A program made the translations under genes and the position numbers. A DNA stretch of 64,000 bases from Myxococcales bacterium (GTDB lineage Bacteria; Myxococcota_A; Polyangia; Haliangiales; Haliangiaceae): positions 62,001 to 126,000 of the forward strand of contig JADJUF010000038.1 of assembly GCA_016717005.1 (NCBI GenBank), read 5' to 3'. Shown piece by piece: positions 32,810 through 42,531 of this stretch (positions are counted from its first letter, which is position 1; every line of letters starts with the position of its first letter). Below the pieces are notes generated by a model that was not told the origin of the DNA, searched no databases, and saw only the letters and a list, made by a program, of their open reading frames with translations.

Positions 32810-32895
32810 CCGTCTGCCGGCAGTAGTGAGATAGGGCCGCACGGCCCACGACGCTTGCCCGCGACCTGCACGACCACGAAGTAGGGACCAGACAG

Positions 32896-33763
32896 ATGCG
32901 TTGGTACCTGCAGCTGAAGCTGCACATGCTCCTGCTGGTGCTCGGCGCCGCCTGCGCTGGCCGGGCGGTGCCGGCGCATCCTGAGGTGCTCGTCGAGGAC
33001 CTTCGGCTGGTGGCTGGCAGAGCCGCGAACCCGTGGCGCCCCGGGGGCCGGGTCAGCTTCGAGGCCCTGGAGTTGATCGCCGACGTCGCGCGCGAGGTCC
33101 GCTACTTCAGCCCCGAGGTGGACCCCGCATTCGACTGGGCCGCCTGGCTCGCGGTCGGGCACGAGCTCGCTGCGCGGACGCCAGACATGCAGGCGCTGGT
33201 CGTCTCGCTCGATGAATGGGTGCGACAGGCGGCGCCGGGAGCGCGGCTGACGCTGGGGCGTTCGCGTGGCCCCGTGCCGGAGCCTGGAGCGGTCGCCGCG
33301 CCTCGTCTCGGCCCGGTGATCCGCAACGGCGCGACGACGGAAGGGATCTACGTCGCTTTCGTGGACGGGGCCGCGAACGAACCGGCCACCGCGATCTTCT
33401 CCTACTGGCAGCCGGTTCCTCGAGGCGCCGACTGTCGCAAGCTGTCCGCGGTCGCGCGCGTCGAGCGGTTGTCACCGGAGGCGCAGGGCCGGCTGGTGAT
33501 GGTCGCGTCGACCGGCGGGTTCGATGAGGCCCGCAGCGACGTCGCGCTGGCCGCCGGAGAGGTCGTCCTCGAGGCCGATGTCCCGAGCAGTGCGGACTCA
33601 CTCGAGCTGGCGGTCCGGTTTGCGGGCCGAGGCGAGCTGGTCCTCCGCGAGCTGAAGGTCAGCTGCGACGGCCGACCGGCGTCGACCGTGCCGCTCGCTG
33701 CCGGGGACCTCCGCGGGATCGGGAGCTCGCTCTACGAGCGGGTGGACAGCGGTGCGCCGGTTG
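32896..33763 (+). CDS. S41-peptidase-like lipoprotein, N-terminal part (before frameshift)
   Basis: ATG 32896 begins a signal peptide with lipobox VLGAAC. The next 90 residues form a helical domain (FEALELIADVAREVRYFSPE), and about 130-270 look like a jelly roll (AIFSYWQPVPRGADCRKLSA). The raw frame runs to 33834. Near 33763 the sequence GTTGTGTCACG probably lacks one G; restoring it joins VDSGAPVV to VTLRRRPPRPETD in the next frame. Many S41 proteins of soil bacteria have such N-terminal accessory domains. Joined length is about 719 residues. Confidence 0.75.
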
Positions 33764-35054
33764 TGTCACGTTGCGTCGTCGCCCACCGCGGCCCGAGACC
33801 GACCGGAGCGTCCAGCTTGGGTCGGCGACGTTGACGTATCCGCTCGTCGTGACGACTGGGGATGCAGGACCTGCCGGTAGCGTCGCGGGGGGCTACGCGG
33901 CGACCGCGCTGAACCTCGCCGCCGCGCAGTTGTTGTACGCAGAGGCGCGCACCTTCGCCGTCAAGGCCCCGGCGCGGCTCGCGGGGCTGCGCGCTGCGTT
34001 TCACGAAGCGACGCTGCGCCTTCCGGCCGCCGAGAGCGTGGCCGACGTGCGCGCCGCGCTGGGCCGGATCCTCGTCGCGCTCGACGACGCACACGCGCGC
34101 GTCATCTCGCCCGAGCTCGACGCGGGCACGCTGCCGTTCGAGGTCAGACGCTACGATGCCAGCGTCGTGGTCACGGCCGTCCATCCGTCGTTCGCGCACG
34201 CTCTTCCCGTCGGCGCGATCGTCACGGCCATCGATGGTCAGCCGATCGTCGAGCTGCTGGCAGGCGTCGCGGCACGTGTGTCGGCGGCGACGCCTGGGTG
34301 GAGAGCGATCGCGACGGCGCGATTCGCGCTCTACGGCCCCATCGGCTCCATGGCCAAGGTGACCTATTCGGTCACGGGCGGTCCGGCTCAGACCGCGCTG
34401 CTGCCCCGCGTCGAGAAGGGCGCTGGCCTCGATGAGATCCTGGCGCCGCGCCCGCTGCAGAACGCCGAGGTGTCTCCCGGCGTGCGCTACCTGCGCGTCG
34501 GCGCGCTCAGGCGGGCCGATCTGGCGACGGTCGTCCCGGCCCTGCAGCACGCCAGGAGCATCGTGCTCGACCTGCGAGGCTCCGGTAGCGATGGCGCGCT
34601 GGGCCTGCTCGCCCATCTGCTCGAGGCGCCGGTCGCGTCGCCGAGGTGGGGCGTGCCGGTGGTTCGGCCAGAGGGCGTCGTCGAGTACGAGGAGTCGAGC
34701 TGGACGCTGCATCCGCTCGCGCCGCCGCTGCGTGCGCGCATCGTCGCGCTCACCGACGGCCGGTGCGTGAGTTCGGTCGAGACGTTGGTGTCGCTCCTGC
34801 GCGCGACCGGACGGGTGACCGTCGTGGGCGAGCCCTCGGCCGGGACGAACGGGAACATCGCCGAGCTCGCGCTGCCGCTGGGCTTGCACGCGCAGTACAC
34901 CGGCCTGCGCGTCCTGCTCGCCGATGGGAGCGACTACAACGAGCGCGCACCGTCGGTCGACGTCCTCGTCACGCCGACGCTGGCGGACGTCCAGGCCGGC
35001 CGCGATGTGATCCTGGAGCGCGGGATCCGGGTCGCGGCGGGCGGTGTGCCATGA
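33764..35054 (+). CDS. S41-peptidase-like lipoprotein, protease domain (after frameshift)
   Basis: About 430 codons. A PDZ-like segment (LPVGAIVTAIDGQPIVELL) precedes the S41 core: ARSIVLDLRGSGSDGALGLL, then RIVALTDGRCVSSVETLVSL, whose SS-x-E matches the catalytic TASAxE region, then VVGEPSAGTNGNIAELALPL and the closing APSVDVLVTPT. S41 enzymes cleave at C-termini of exposed proteins. As a lipoprotein in this cluster it might process or clear the secreted peptides (speculation). The next gene starts about 100 bp downstream. Confidence 0.8.
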
Positions 35055-35153
35055 CCCGTGCCGCCGGGATCGCGCGCGGATGAGCAACCGTTCGCGGGAG
35101 CGGTCGATAGGCTCCGCGAGTCTCGGCGCCTCGCGTCGAAAGGATGTTGGCGA

Positions 35154-37517
35154 ATGAAGAGAGTGACAGCTTGGTGCGTCATCGCGACCGCGGTCGCGTG
35201 TGCCGGCGGCCGTGGCGTCGAGGGCGCGCCGGCGCCCGCGGTGAGTCCCGCGATTGTCAGCAAGGTCGAGGTGCCCTTGGCGCCGCCGAGCGACCCGCTG
35301 TGGGCCGGGCTCAACCTCAACTTCGAGGCGGTCGTCGATGGCCAGCCGGAGGCGTGGAAGCTGGGGGCGGGCGGCGGACTTCCACAGGGCGAGGGTGGCA
35401 GCGATCGTGACGCCCACGGCGGGGTCGCGTCGTTTCGGTTGACCGCGGGGCCCGACGGCTTTGGCACCGCGTCGGTGTCGGTCGATGCCACCACGTTGCG
35501 CGGCAAGCGGGTCAGCCTCCACGGCTGGGTGAAGACCGAGGTGGTCGGCGGCGACAACGCGCAGGTGTGGCTGCGTGTCGATCGCCGGCCGCCGGCGTAC
35601 GGGACGCCGCCCGTCGGTGACCCGAGCCGGGCAGGGGGATGGCGTGAGGCGGTGGCCGTGGTGGACGTGCCGGATGACGCGGAGCGCCTGACGCTCGGAC
35701 CAGGCGTGGTGGGCGCGGGCGCCGCCTGGTTCGACGACTTCTCGATCGCGGTCGAGGACATCCCGGCCCCGCATCCGGTGGTGGTGATGGGCCGCGTCAT
35801 CGACGATGCCGGCGCGCCAGTCGCGGGCGCCGAGGTCAGGCTCGTCGACCCGCAGAGCTCGTCGACACCGGCGGCCACCAGCGGACCTGACGGCGGCTTC
35901 CGGGTCGTGACCACCTCGGGCCGGTTCGGCCTGACCGCGTACAAGGCTGGGTCCGTCGGTGGCTTCGTCGACACGATGCTGGTCGAGGCCGATATCGCTG
36001 ACGTCCGGATCACGCTGCCGCGCGCGGGCGGCGTGCTGGTCGTGGGTCGTGCCGTGATGACAGATCCCGTGCCGGCGGGCACGCGGGTCAACGTCTGGCC
36101 GGTGAGCGCGAACAGCGCCGACCTCTTCTCGTTCCCGGTCGCCGCGGATGGAACATTCGGGGGCCAGTTGCCGCTGGCGAACGAGTACGGCGCCAGAGTC
36201 GACGCCGCCCGGCTGACGGGACTCGCCAGCGTCGCCCGGGCCGGCGATCGCGTGGTCATCGACCTGGAAGTCAGCGTCCTGGCGCCGCCGCCGCCAGCGG
36301 TGGCTGATTGGCTGACCGCGTCGGCGATCCGGATCGCCACCGCCGATCCAGACCACGACCTCGACGACCTCGAGCCGCTGAAGAAGATCGTCGGCAAGGC
36401 CCGGATCGTCGCGCTGGGCGAGGCGACGCACGGCACCCGCGAGTTCTTCCAGCTGAAGCACCGCGTGGTGCGCTACCTGGTCGAGCGCCTGGGCTTCACG
36501 GTCTTCGCGATCGAGGCCAACCAGCCCGAGTGTCGCGCGATCCACGACTACGTCCTGACGGGCGCGGTTGATCCGCGGCACGGGCTCGACGGGATCCATT
36601 TCTGGACCTGGAACACCGAGGAGGTGCTGGCGATGATCGAGTGGATGCGGGCGTGGAACGCCGATCCGCGCCACGTCAAGAAGGTGCAGTTCACCGGCTT
36701 CGACATGCAGTACACCGACGTGGCCGCTGCGTCTGTCGCCGCGTTCGTGCAGCAGGTCGCGCCAGGCGAGGTGGCGCTGGTCGCGCCGCTCTCGGACGCC
36801 AAGGCCGAGGTGCGCCGGGCGGCCGTCCCGGCGGTGGTGGCGCGGTTCGAGCAGCTCGCGAAATCGTGGCGCGCGGCCGCCGGGACCGCGGCCTACGAGC
36901 TGGCGCGTCAAGACCTTCGCGTCCTCGAGCAGGAGGCCGCGATGGCTGCGGCCGGCGCCGGCGGCTACCGCACTCGTGACATGGCGATGGCCGACAACGC
37001 CGAGTGGATCCTCGCTCACCAACCCAAGGGCACGGGCATGGTCGTGTGGGCGCACAACGGGCACGTCGGTGTGGACGCCACGAGCTACGCGGCGATGGGG
37101 AGCGACCTGCGGCGGCGCTTCGGCACGGGCTACGTGGTCTTCGGCTTCGTGTTCGGCCAGGGGTCCTTTCAGGCGATCGACGGGACCAAGGGCCGAGGCG
37201 ACACGCTGCGCGAGCACACGCTGGGGCCGGCGCCGGAAAGTGACGCGTCGACGCCGTTCGCCCGCGTCGGCCAGCCGACCTTGGTGGCTGACCTGCGGAC
37301 GGCGCCGCACGGCGTGGTCGCGACATGGTTCGCGGCGCCGCACCCGATGCGCGACGTCGGCGCCGTGTTCAGCAACGAGGCGAACATGACGAGCCCGGTC
37401 GCGCTGTCCAGGGCGTTCGACGCGGTGATCTACGTCGACAAGACCACCCGCGCGCGGCCGTTGCCTGGAGGCATCCGGCCGAAGCCGGCGCCCGCGCCTG
37501 AGCCGCCGGCGCCATGA
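35154..37517 (+). CDS. erythromycin-esterase-family lipoprotein with N-terminal CBM-like and carboxypeptidase-regulatory-like domains
   Basis: About 787 residues from ATG 35154 (AAAGGA 9 bases upstream; signal peptide ends at IATAVAC, a lipobox). Residues about 50-205 are a carbohydrate-binding-like jelly roll, about 210-290 a carboxypeptidase-regulatory-like Ig fold (VVMGRVIDDAGAPVAGAEV), and about 405-770 the Ere domain: IVALGEATHGTREFFQLKHR, FAIEANQPECRAIHDYV, TWNTEEVLAMIEWMRAWN, VVWAHNGHVGVD. The catalytic His and Glu positions of the family appear intact. It is intact and GC-rich, unlike the smaller relative at 31034-32733. Substrate unknown; macrolide resistance is not implied. Confidence 0.88.
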   Translation: MKRVTAWCVIATAVACAGGRGVEGAPAPAVSPAIVSKVEVPLAPPSDPLWAGLNLNFEAVVDGQPEAWKLGAGGGLPQGEGGSDRDAHGGVASFRLTAGPDGFGTASVSVDATTLRGKRVSLHGWVKTEVVGGDNAQVWLRVDRRPPAYGTPPVGDPSRAGGWREAVAVVDVPDDAERLTLGPGVVGAGAAWFDDFSIAVEDIPAPHPVVVMGRVIDDAGAPVAGAEVRLVDPQSSSTPAATSGPDGGFRVVTTSGRFGLTAYKAGSVGGFVDTMLVEADIADVRITLPRAGGVLVVGRAVMTDPVPAGTRVNVWPVSANSADLFSFPVAADGTFGGQLPLANEYGARVDAARLTGLASVARAGDRVVIDLEVSVLAPPPPAVADWLTASAIRIATADPDHDLDDLEPLKKIVGKARIVALGEATHGTREFFQLKHRVVRYLVERLGFTVFAIEANQPECRAIHDYVLTGAVDPRHGLDGIHFWTWNTEEVLAMIEWMRAWNADPRHVKKVQFTGFDMQYTDVAAASVAAFVQQVAPGEVALVAPLSDAKAEVRRAAVPAVVARFEQLAKSWRAAAGTAAYELARQDLRVLEQEAAMAAAGAGGYRTRDMAMADNAEWILAHQPKGTGMVVWAHNGHVGVDATSYAAMGSDLRRRFGTGYVVFGFVFGQGSFQAIDGTKGRGDTLREHTLGPAPESDASTPFARVGQPTLVADLRTAPHGVVATWFAAPHPMRDVGAVFSNEANMTSPVALSRAFDAVIYVDKTTRARPLPGGIRPKPAPAPEPPAP

Positions 37518-37809
37518 CTGGCGCGACGTGCACGACTGAGCCGGGCGCCGTGCGGTACGCGTTGCGGACGCGGACGGTCCACGTGTTGCCGCGCTCATGG
37601 ACGCGCGGCCGCGACCGCGGCGACCGGAACGCATGGAACAGGCAGGCGCAGCGGCCGGTACATGCCAGCCTGGGCAGGCGAGCCCCCTTCGAGTGTCCAA
37701 GTCAGCGCGACGGCCTGACTGGCGCCCTCGCTGAAGCGTGGCACGACGGCTGCATTGTCCGGGGCTGCTGCCATGTGGCAGTTCAAACGAGACGGACAAG
37801 GAGAGAGCG

Positions 37810-38284
37810 ATGAAGGGAATGCGAATGGGCGTGGTGGCGCTGGCGCTGGCTGGCCTGGTCATGGGGAGCGGTGTGGCGGCGGCGAGCGATCTGGACAAGG
37901 TGATCGACGACGTGCAGGTCGAGCTCAAGAGCGCGGACATGACGCTCGAGGTCACCAAGGACGGGACGGTCGTGACGTCCCAGAAGGTCGACGGGGTCGA
38001 GATCCGCCTGGAGTGGGTGGTGCCCGACACGTGGGTCGCGCCGGACCAGTCGGCGGCGGCGAAGGGCTGGCTGGGGACGCTGATCGACATCGCGATCTCG
38101 ATCGGCAAGGACGCCCTGTCGGGCGGCTCGAGCGGCGGCGGTGGCGGCGGCAACACCAACACCACCAACCAACACGTGCAACGTCAGCGTCACCGGGGCC
38201 AGCGTCGTGGTGATCGGCAACCTGAACTGCGGTGGTACCCAGGGCTCCGGCAACGGCAGCGGCAGCGGCGGCACGCCGCAGTGA
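37810..38284 (+). CDS. small secreted protein of unknown function, with frameshift
   Basis: ATG 37810 is preceded by AAGGAGAG. A signal peptide (VVALALAGLVMGSGVAAA) is followed by a domain of about 90 residues (DKVIDDVQVELKSADMTLEV) and a Gly-rich linker (SGGGGGGNTNTTN). Near 38168 the frame must shift by +1 to continue as TCNVSVTGASVVVIGNLNC, a coherent ending with two Cys that stops at 38284; the unshifted frame runs to 38340 with Arg/Gln-rich nonsense. The 292 bp before the gene contain only weak small reading frames on the minus strand. Confidence 0.65.
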
Positions 38285-38349
38285 GCTGCGGGCGGGACGT
38301 CGTCGAACCGGCGTCCCGCCGTCCGGTTGTCGAGAAGTGAGAGACCCCG

Positions 38350-40995
38350 ATGTCTGATCGTCATCCTCGTGTCCGAATGCGCCGCTGGGCGCTGGCGGCG
38401 CTGGTCCTGATGATCGTGGTGGCGGCGGTGATGGTCGCGCGACGGCAGCGTCCACGCGGCGGCGGGGCGCGACCGACCGCGGACGTCGTGATCGTGGCCG
38501 GCGGCGAGCGGAAGGTCGCGGGGGCGACGCTGCGGGGTGCGGTGGTCGACGACGCCACCGGCGCGCCGGTCGCGGCGGCGGCGATCGCCGTCGTCGCGCG
38601 GGGCGGGGCGTCGGCGGGGCGGGCGCGGGTGGTCGAGGGCGACAGCGCCGGTGAGTTCGCGCTGCGGCTGGCGGCGGGGCGGTATCTGGTGCGGGCGGCG
38701 GCGGACGGGCGGGCGCAGCGCGCGCCGGTGGAGGTGGTCATCGTCGATGGCGCCGACCGCGAGGTGACGCTGCGGGTGGTGACGATGGCGGCCGCCGTCA
38801 CGGGGACGGTGATGGACCTGGAGAGCGGCGTGCTGACGGGCGCGAGCGTCGAGGCGATCGAGCTGGGGACCCGGGACAGCGCGCCGGTGGTGGCGGTGAC
38901 CGATGGCGCCGGGCGTTACCGGCTGGCGCTGGCGGCGGGGCCGTACCTGTTGACGGCGCGGTTCGACGGCTACGTCGACGGTGAGCGCCGGGTCATGGTC
39001 GAGCGCGGCGCGCGGGTCGAGGACTTCCGCCTGGCGCCCGCGGCGACGATCCGCGGGCGGGTGCTCCGGGCCGAGGACCGTGGACCGATCGCGGGCGCGT
39101 GCGTGCAGGTCGAGGCGGCGGATGAGCTGGCCGGGTTCGTGCCGGCGGCGGTTCGGCCGTGTGTGACCAGCGGCGCTGACGGCGCGTACGAGCTCACGGG
39201 CGTCTCGCCCGGTGTGGTGTCGCTGGGCGCGCGGGCGCCAGGCTGGGGCCAGGCGACCGCGGTGCAGGTGTCGGTCGGGATCGGCGAGACCCGCGACGGG
39301 GTCGAGCTCTTGCTCGAGGCCGCGTCGGATGTCCACGGGGTAGTGGTCGATCAGCGAGAGCGACCGATCGAAGGCGTGGCGATCGTGGCGACGAGGCCGG
39401 AGGATCTCGGGGTCACGGCTGCCCGGGCCACCAGCGACGCGGCGGGCGCGTTCGTCCTCGAGGGCCTGACGGTGGGGCATTACCTCGTGCGCTCCACTCC
39501 GGGGCAGGCGGCGCTGGCGACCGCCGCGGCCGCGATCGCGGTGCCGTCGTCGGAGTCCCTGGTGCTGCGGGTGGCGCGCGGGGTTTCGGTCTCGGGGCAG
39601 GTGTCGCCGGCGCGACCGGGGCAGGTGCGGGTGACCCGGCCGCTCGAGGCGATCTCGCTCGACGGGCTCGGGACCAGCGTGACAGCCGAGGCGCTCTTGA
39701 CCGCGCCGATCGACGAGCAGGGTCGCTTCCAGCTGGATGACGTGCCGGCGGGGACCTGGGACCTCGTGGCGTCGACCGAGCAGGGCGGTGGGTCGGCGCG
39801 CGTCGAGGTGCAGGACGTCGACCTGCGCGACGTGACGATCGTGCTCGACCGCCTGGCGTCGATCTGCGGGACGGTCCGCGAGGCCAGCGGCGGCACGCTG
39901 GGCGCGGTCACCGTGACGCCGTCACTGCGTAACCAGCCTGTGTCGCTGCCCACGACCGCGTACCGGCACTTGCGCCACGCCAGCGCGCACGGCGGGACGC
40001 CGATCGGGAGCGACGGCAGCTTCTGTCTGCGCGACCTGTCCCCAGGCGACTACCTGCTGGTCGCGCGCGACGACCGCCAGGCGCTGATGTGGGCGCAGCG
40101 ACACCTCGACGCCGGCGGCTCGGTCACCGGGGTCACGCTGGAGCCGGGCGAACAGCGCACGGGCTATGTGCTCGAGGTCCACCGCCCGCTGGTCACCCTC
40201 CGCGGGCGCGTCGTCGACGAGCAGGGCGCGCCGGTGGCGGACGCGCTGGTGACCGCCGACCGCGACGGCGCGATCGGCGGCAGCGCGTCGGTGCACTTCC
40301 CGCTGATCGAGCAGAGCGGACCGGCGGGGCCGGCGGTCACCGACGCCGCGGGCGAGTTCACGCTCGAGGTGCTGCCGGCGCCGCACCGCCTGGTCGCCGA
40401 GCACGCCGCGCGCGGCCTCCGTGGGACCGCGGTCCAGGCCGACCCCGCGCGCCCCGCGATCGTGCGGGTCGAGCGCGCCGGCACGATCCGCGGCGCCGTG
40501 CGTGGGGGCGCCGGCGCCTGTCGCGTTCGCGCCGATGGGCCCCGCTCGGCCGTCGCCACCGGGACGGGCAGCGACTGCGCGTTCGTGCTCGCGCAGTTGC
40601 CCGCCGGACGCTACGAGCTCTCGGTCCGCCGCGGCGACACCGTCGGCGCGGCCTCGGTCGAACTCGCGGCCGGCGCCAGCGCCGCGGTCACGGTCGAGCT
40701 GGCCGCCGAGGCCACGGTGGTCGCGCGCCTGGTCGACGCGACCGGCGCCGGGGTCGCGGGACAGCTCCCGCTCTTGATCGGCGCTGACACCGCCTCGATC
40801 GGCGCGGTCATCTTCGAGGCCGTCAACGGTGCCCGCGCGCGCAGCGACGCGCGCGGCCGGATCGAGCTGCGGGCCGCGGTCGGCCCGGCGGCGCTCGCGG
40901 TGCTGTCGCCCGATGGCCAGCGCATGCGCCTGATGCGGCCGGTGACGATCGTCGCGCCGACGCCGGACCTCGGGACGCTGACGCTCGCGCCGTGA
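38350..40995 (+). CDS. membrane-anchored carboxypeptidase-regulatory-like repeat protein
   Basis: An 881-residue protein with one N-terminal transmembrane anchor (about 11-28: WALAALVLMIVVAAVMVA) and a large exported part. At least seven Ig-like carboxypeptidase-regulatory-like repeats are visible, each opening with a G-x-V-x-D-x-x-G-x-P signature (LRGAVVDDATGAPVAAAAI, IRGRVLRAEDRGPIAGACV, LRGRVVDEQGAPVADALV). No enzymatic domain is seen. Such proteins act as rigid adhesive or scaffolding rods. Codon use is strongly GC-rich. It follows the small secreted protein gene by about 65 bp and may share its transcript. Confidence 0.85.
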   Translation: MSDRHPRVRMRRWALAALVLMIVVAAVMVARRQRPRGGGARPTADVVIVAGGERKVAGATLRGAVVDDATGAPVAAAAIAVVARGGASAGRARVVEGDSAGEFALRLAAGRYLVRAAADGRAQRAPVEVVIVDGADREVTLRVVTMAAAVTGTVMDLESGVLTGASVEAIELGTRDSAPVVAVTDGAGRYRLALAAGPYLLTARFDGYVDGERRVMVERGARVEDFRLAPAATIRGRVLRAEDRGPIAGACVQVEAADELAGFVPAAVRPCVTSGADGAYELTGVSPGVVSLGARAPGWGQATAVQVSVGIGETRDGVELLLEAASDVHGVVVDQRERPIEGVAIVATRPEDLGVTAARATSDAAGAFVLEGLTVGHYLVRSTPGQAALATAAAAIAVPSSESLVLRVARGVSVSGQVSPARPGQVRVTRPLEAISLDGLGTSVTAEALLTAPIDEQGRFQLDDVPAGTWDLVASTEQGGGSARVEVQDVDLRDVTIVLDRLASICGTVREASGGTLGAVTVTPSLRNQPVSLPTTAYRHLRHASAHGGTPIGSDGSFCLRDLSPGDYLLVARDDRQALMWAQRHLDAGGSVTGVTLEPGEQRTGYVLEVHRPLVTLRGRVVDEQGAPVADALVTADRDGAIGGSASVHFPLIEQSGPAGPAVTDAAGEFTLEVLPAPHRLVAEHAARGLRGTAVQADPARPAIVRVERAGTIRGAVRGGAGACRVRADGPRSAVATGTGSDCAFVLAQLPAGRYELSVRRGDTVGAASVELAAGASAAVTVELAAEATVVARLVDATGAGVAGQLPLLIGADTASIGAVIFEAVNGARARSDARGRIELRAAVGPAALAVLSPDGQRMRLMRPVTIVAPTPDLGTLTLAP

Positions 40996-41039
40996 CCTCG
41001 GCGGCGGTTGAGGGCGGTGGGGCCGGCGCTCGTCCAGCA

Positions 41040-41121
41040 GCGCGCGCGGGTCGAGCACGAGCGGGGCGATGATCGCGAGGTTCTGGGCCGCCGAGCCACG
41101 AAGCGACTGCCGGCGCGACAT
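41040..41121 (-). pseudogene. remnant resembling the C-terminus of the 41221-41856 protein
   Basis: A minus-strand segment reads NLAIIAPLVLDPRALLDE, close to LQIGLIIPLVLDPRDVLHD at the C-terminus of the gene at 41221-41856. Upstream in-frame sequence does not match, so it looks like a decayed partial duplicate. The rest of the 225-bp gap (40996-41220) shows nothing convincing. Confidence 0.35.
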
Positions 41122-41220
41122 CTTGAACCGAGCCGATGCGCGAGGTGGGCGGCGATTCGAGCGGGGTCAAGGAACGCGTTCTGGCGGGGTTGGCCGACCA
41201 CGCGGCGCCTACGGAGAAGG

Positions 41221-41856
41221 CTAGGGAGTCGCGATTCTCGCGTCAGGACCCAGTCGGCCGAGGTCATGAAGGACGTCGCGGGGATCAAGGACCAATGGTA
41301 TGATGAGGCCGATCTGCAGGCTGGGCGCTGGACGGCTGGTCTCGGATAGCTGCAACTCGACGCCGGGCGAGAGGAGTTGTTCAAGGCAGGCGCGGTCGGC
41401 GACGTCAAGCTCGGGTTCGAGAACACGCATGTTTGACGCGCGGAGCGTGGAGCCATCGCTGTCTAACGCCACCCACAGCCGTAGGAGCGAATCAGCGTCC
41501 CCGTGGATGCAATCGAGCATTGGATGCCGCTCTGCGGCCGTGCCTGCGCCGAGTACATGAATCCGCAGCACGACCTCGTTGAAGATGGCGGGCCATTCGG
41601 CCGAGAGACCTGCGCCGTGGACTCGAAGGTCACGGCGCAGCGTGGCGTTGTCTGCGATGGCCGCCGCACGCTGGCGCTTTGCCCCGGCGGCGCCTGGCGG
41701 CGCCCCCTGCCAGGAGCTCGTCTCGATGCCATCAGAGGCACCTCGCGCAACACGTGATGGTACGGGTGCGCGCGACGGCAGGAGTACGCGACCAAGGCCG
41801 AACGCGAGTCCTGCACACGCGGCAAACGTGAACAAGGCATGGAGCGGGCGCGACAT
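41221..41856 (-). CDS. cassette A gene 4: anchored periplasmic protein
   Basis: A 211-residue protein with an N-terminal hydrophobic anchor (LHALFTFAACAGLAFGL), a disordered linker and a C-terminal domain containing one LDC and one ACLEQL Cys (HPMLDCIHGDADSLLRLWV, ELDVADRACLEQLLSPGVE). The counterpart in cassette B (44811-45464) shows the same order: V/I-x-W-x-V strand, G-x-x-L-x-x-x-x-L-x-x-C, then a strand-rich ending. The general pattern (Cys pair, strand-helix-strand) resembles TonB-C or AgmX/PglI-type domains, a weak inference. Last gene of a four-gene operon, starting 3 bp after gene 3 stops. Confidence 0.75.
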   Translation of the reverse strand: MSRPLHALFTFAACAGLAFGLGRVLLPSRAPVPSRVARGASDGIETSSWQGAPPGAAGAKRQRAAAIADNATLRRDLRVHGAGLSAEWPAIFNEVVLRIHVLGAGTAAERHPMLDCIHGDADSLLRLWVALDSDGSTLRASNMRVLEPELDVADRACLEQLLSPGVELQLSETSRPAPSLQIGLIIPLVLDPRDVLHDLGRLGPDARIATP

Positions 41857-41859
41857 TCG

Positions 41860-42531
41860 TCAATGCTCGTCGTCGGGGTGATTGTGGAAGTGGTCGCGGA
41901 CTTGGTCGCGCAGGTCTTGGCGCTCTGGCGTCAGCGGTCGCTGCCGGGCCAAGTACTCGCCACCCGAGATGCGGGCACGGGTGTCGTCATCGCGGTAATG
42001 CACGTCGAAGGTGTATTCGGTGTAGCGATCGTCGATGACGCGCCCCTGATGCGAGCGAGCGGTGCCTGGGCCAAAGAGAAAAATGGAGAGAATTGCCATG
42101 ACCTCCGGCGATTGTGCTTGTGCACGAATGCGGATCTTGCACGTCTGACTCATGCAGGTCGCGTCAAGCCATTCCGCGTCAGGCATCAGGTCGGCGAGTT
42201 CGGCTTTGCTGTGCTGGACGATTGCAGCTTCCATTTCCACCGCCCATCGCTCGTCGCGAACGGTGTCCGTGGGCGCCTCGACGCCCTCGCTGCCTTTCAT
42301 CGTGTCGTAGGTTGTGCGGCCCTTCGGAAGTGCAAGTTCGAGTGCGAATCGCTTGATGCCAACGGGGCTATCGCTGGCACTTCCGCGCTCGGTCGCCAAC
42401 TCACCAGCCGCAGCTGGCTTGCGCCCGCTGGGTGTTGGACCAAGCGCCCGAACTGCCGACCTGGTGGTCCAGGCCAGGCCCACGCCGGCCGCCACGCCTG
42501 TGACTGCGGCGATGATGGTTGTGCGGTTCAT
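41860..42531 (-). CDS. cassette A gene 3: anchored protein with C-x4-C motif
   Basis: A 223-residue protein with an N-terminal membrane anchor or signal (IIAAVTGVAAGVGLAW). The C-terminal domain carries ATCMSQTCKIRIRAQ, which matches VRCRSTTCRVEMVIP of the cassette B protein at 45446-46105: a C-x4-C followed by an alternating basic strand. Its ATG overlaps the stop of gene 2 as ATGA, so translation is coupled. It ends in a His/Asp-rich tail (DHFHNHPDDEH), possibly metal-binding. No named family. Confidence 0.78.
   Translation of the reverse strand: MNRTTIIAAVTGVAAGVGLAWTTRSAVRALGPTPSGRKPAAAGELATERGSASDSPVGIKRFALELALPKGRTTYDTMKGSEGVEAPTDTVRDERWAVEMEAAIVQHSKAELADLMPDAEWLDATCMSQTCKIRIRAQAQSPEVMAILSIFLFGPGTARSHQGRVIDDRYTEYTFDVHYRDDDTRARISGGEYLARQRPLTPERQDLRDQVRDHFHNHPDDEH

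Noticed and set aside
32786..32884. 32-codon frame ending PATCTTTK, a possible second Thr/Cys-rich peptide
   Set aside because: It overlaps the terminator hairpin 32788-32809, has no leader-like start and only an ill-spaced AGGGG.
37595..37786. 63-codon minus-strand frame with a plausible sequence
   Set aside because: No ribosome site, mixed codon bias and no homologue recognised; left out.
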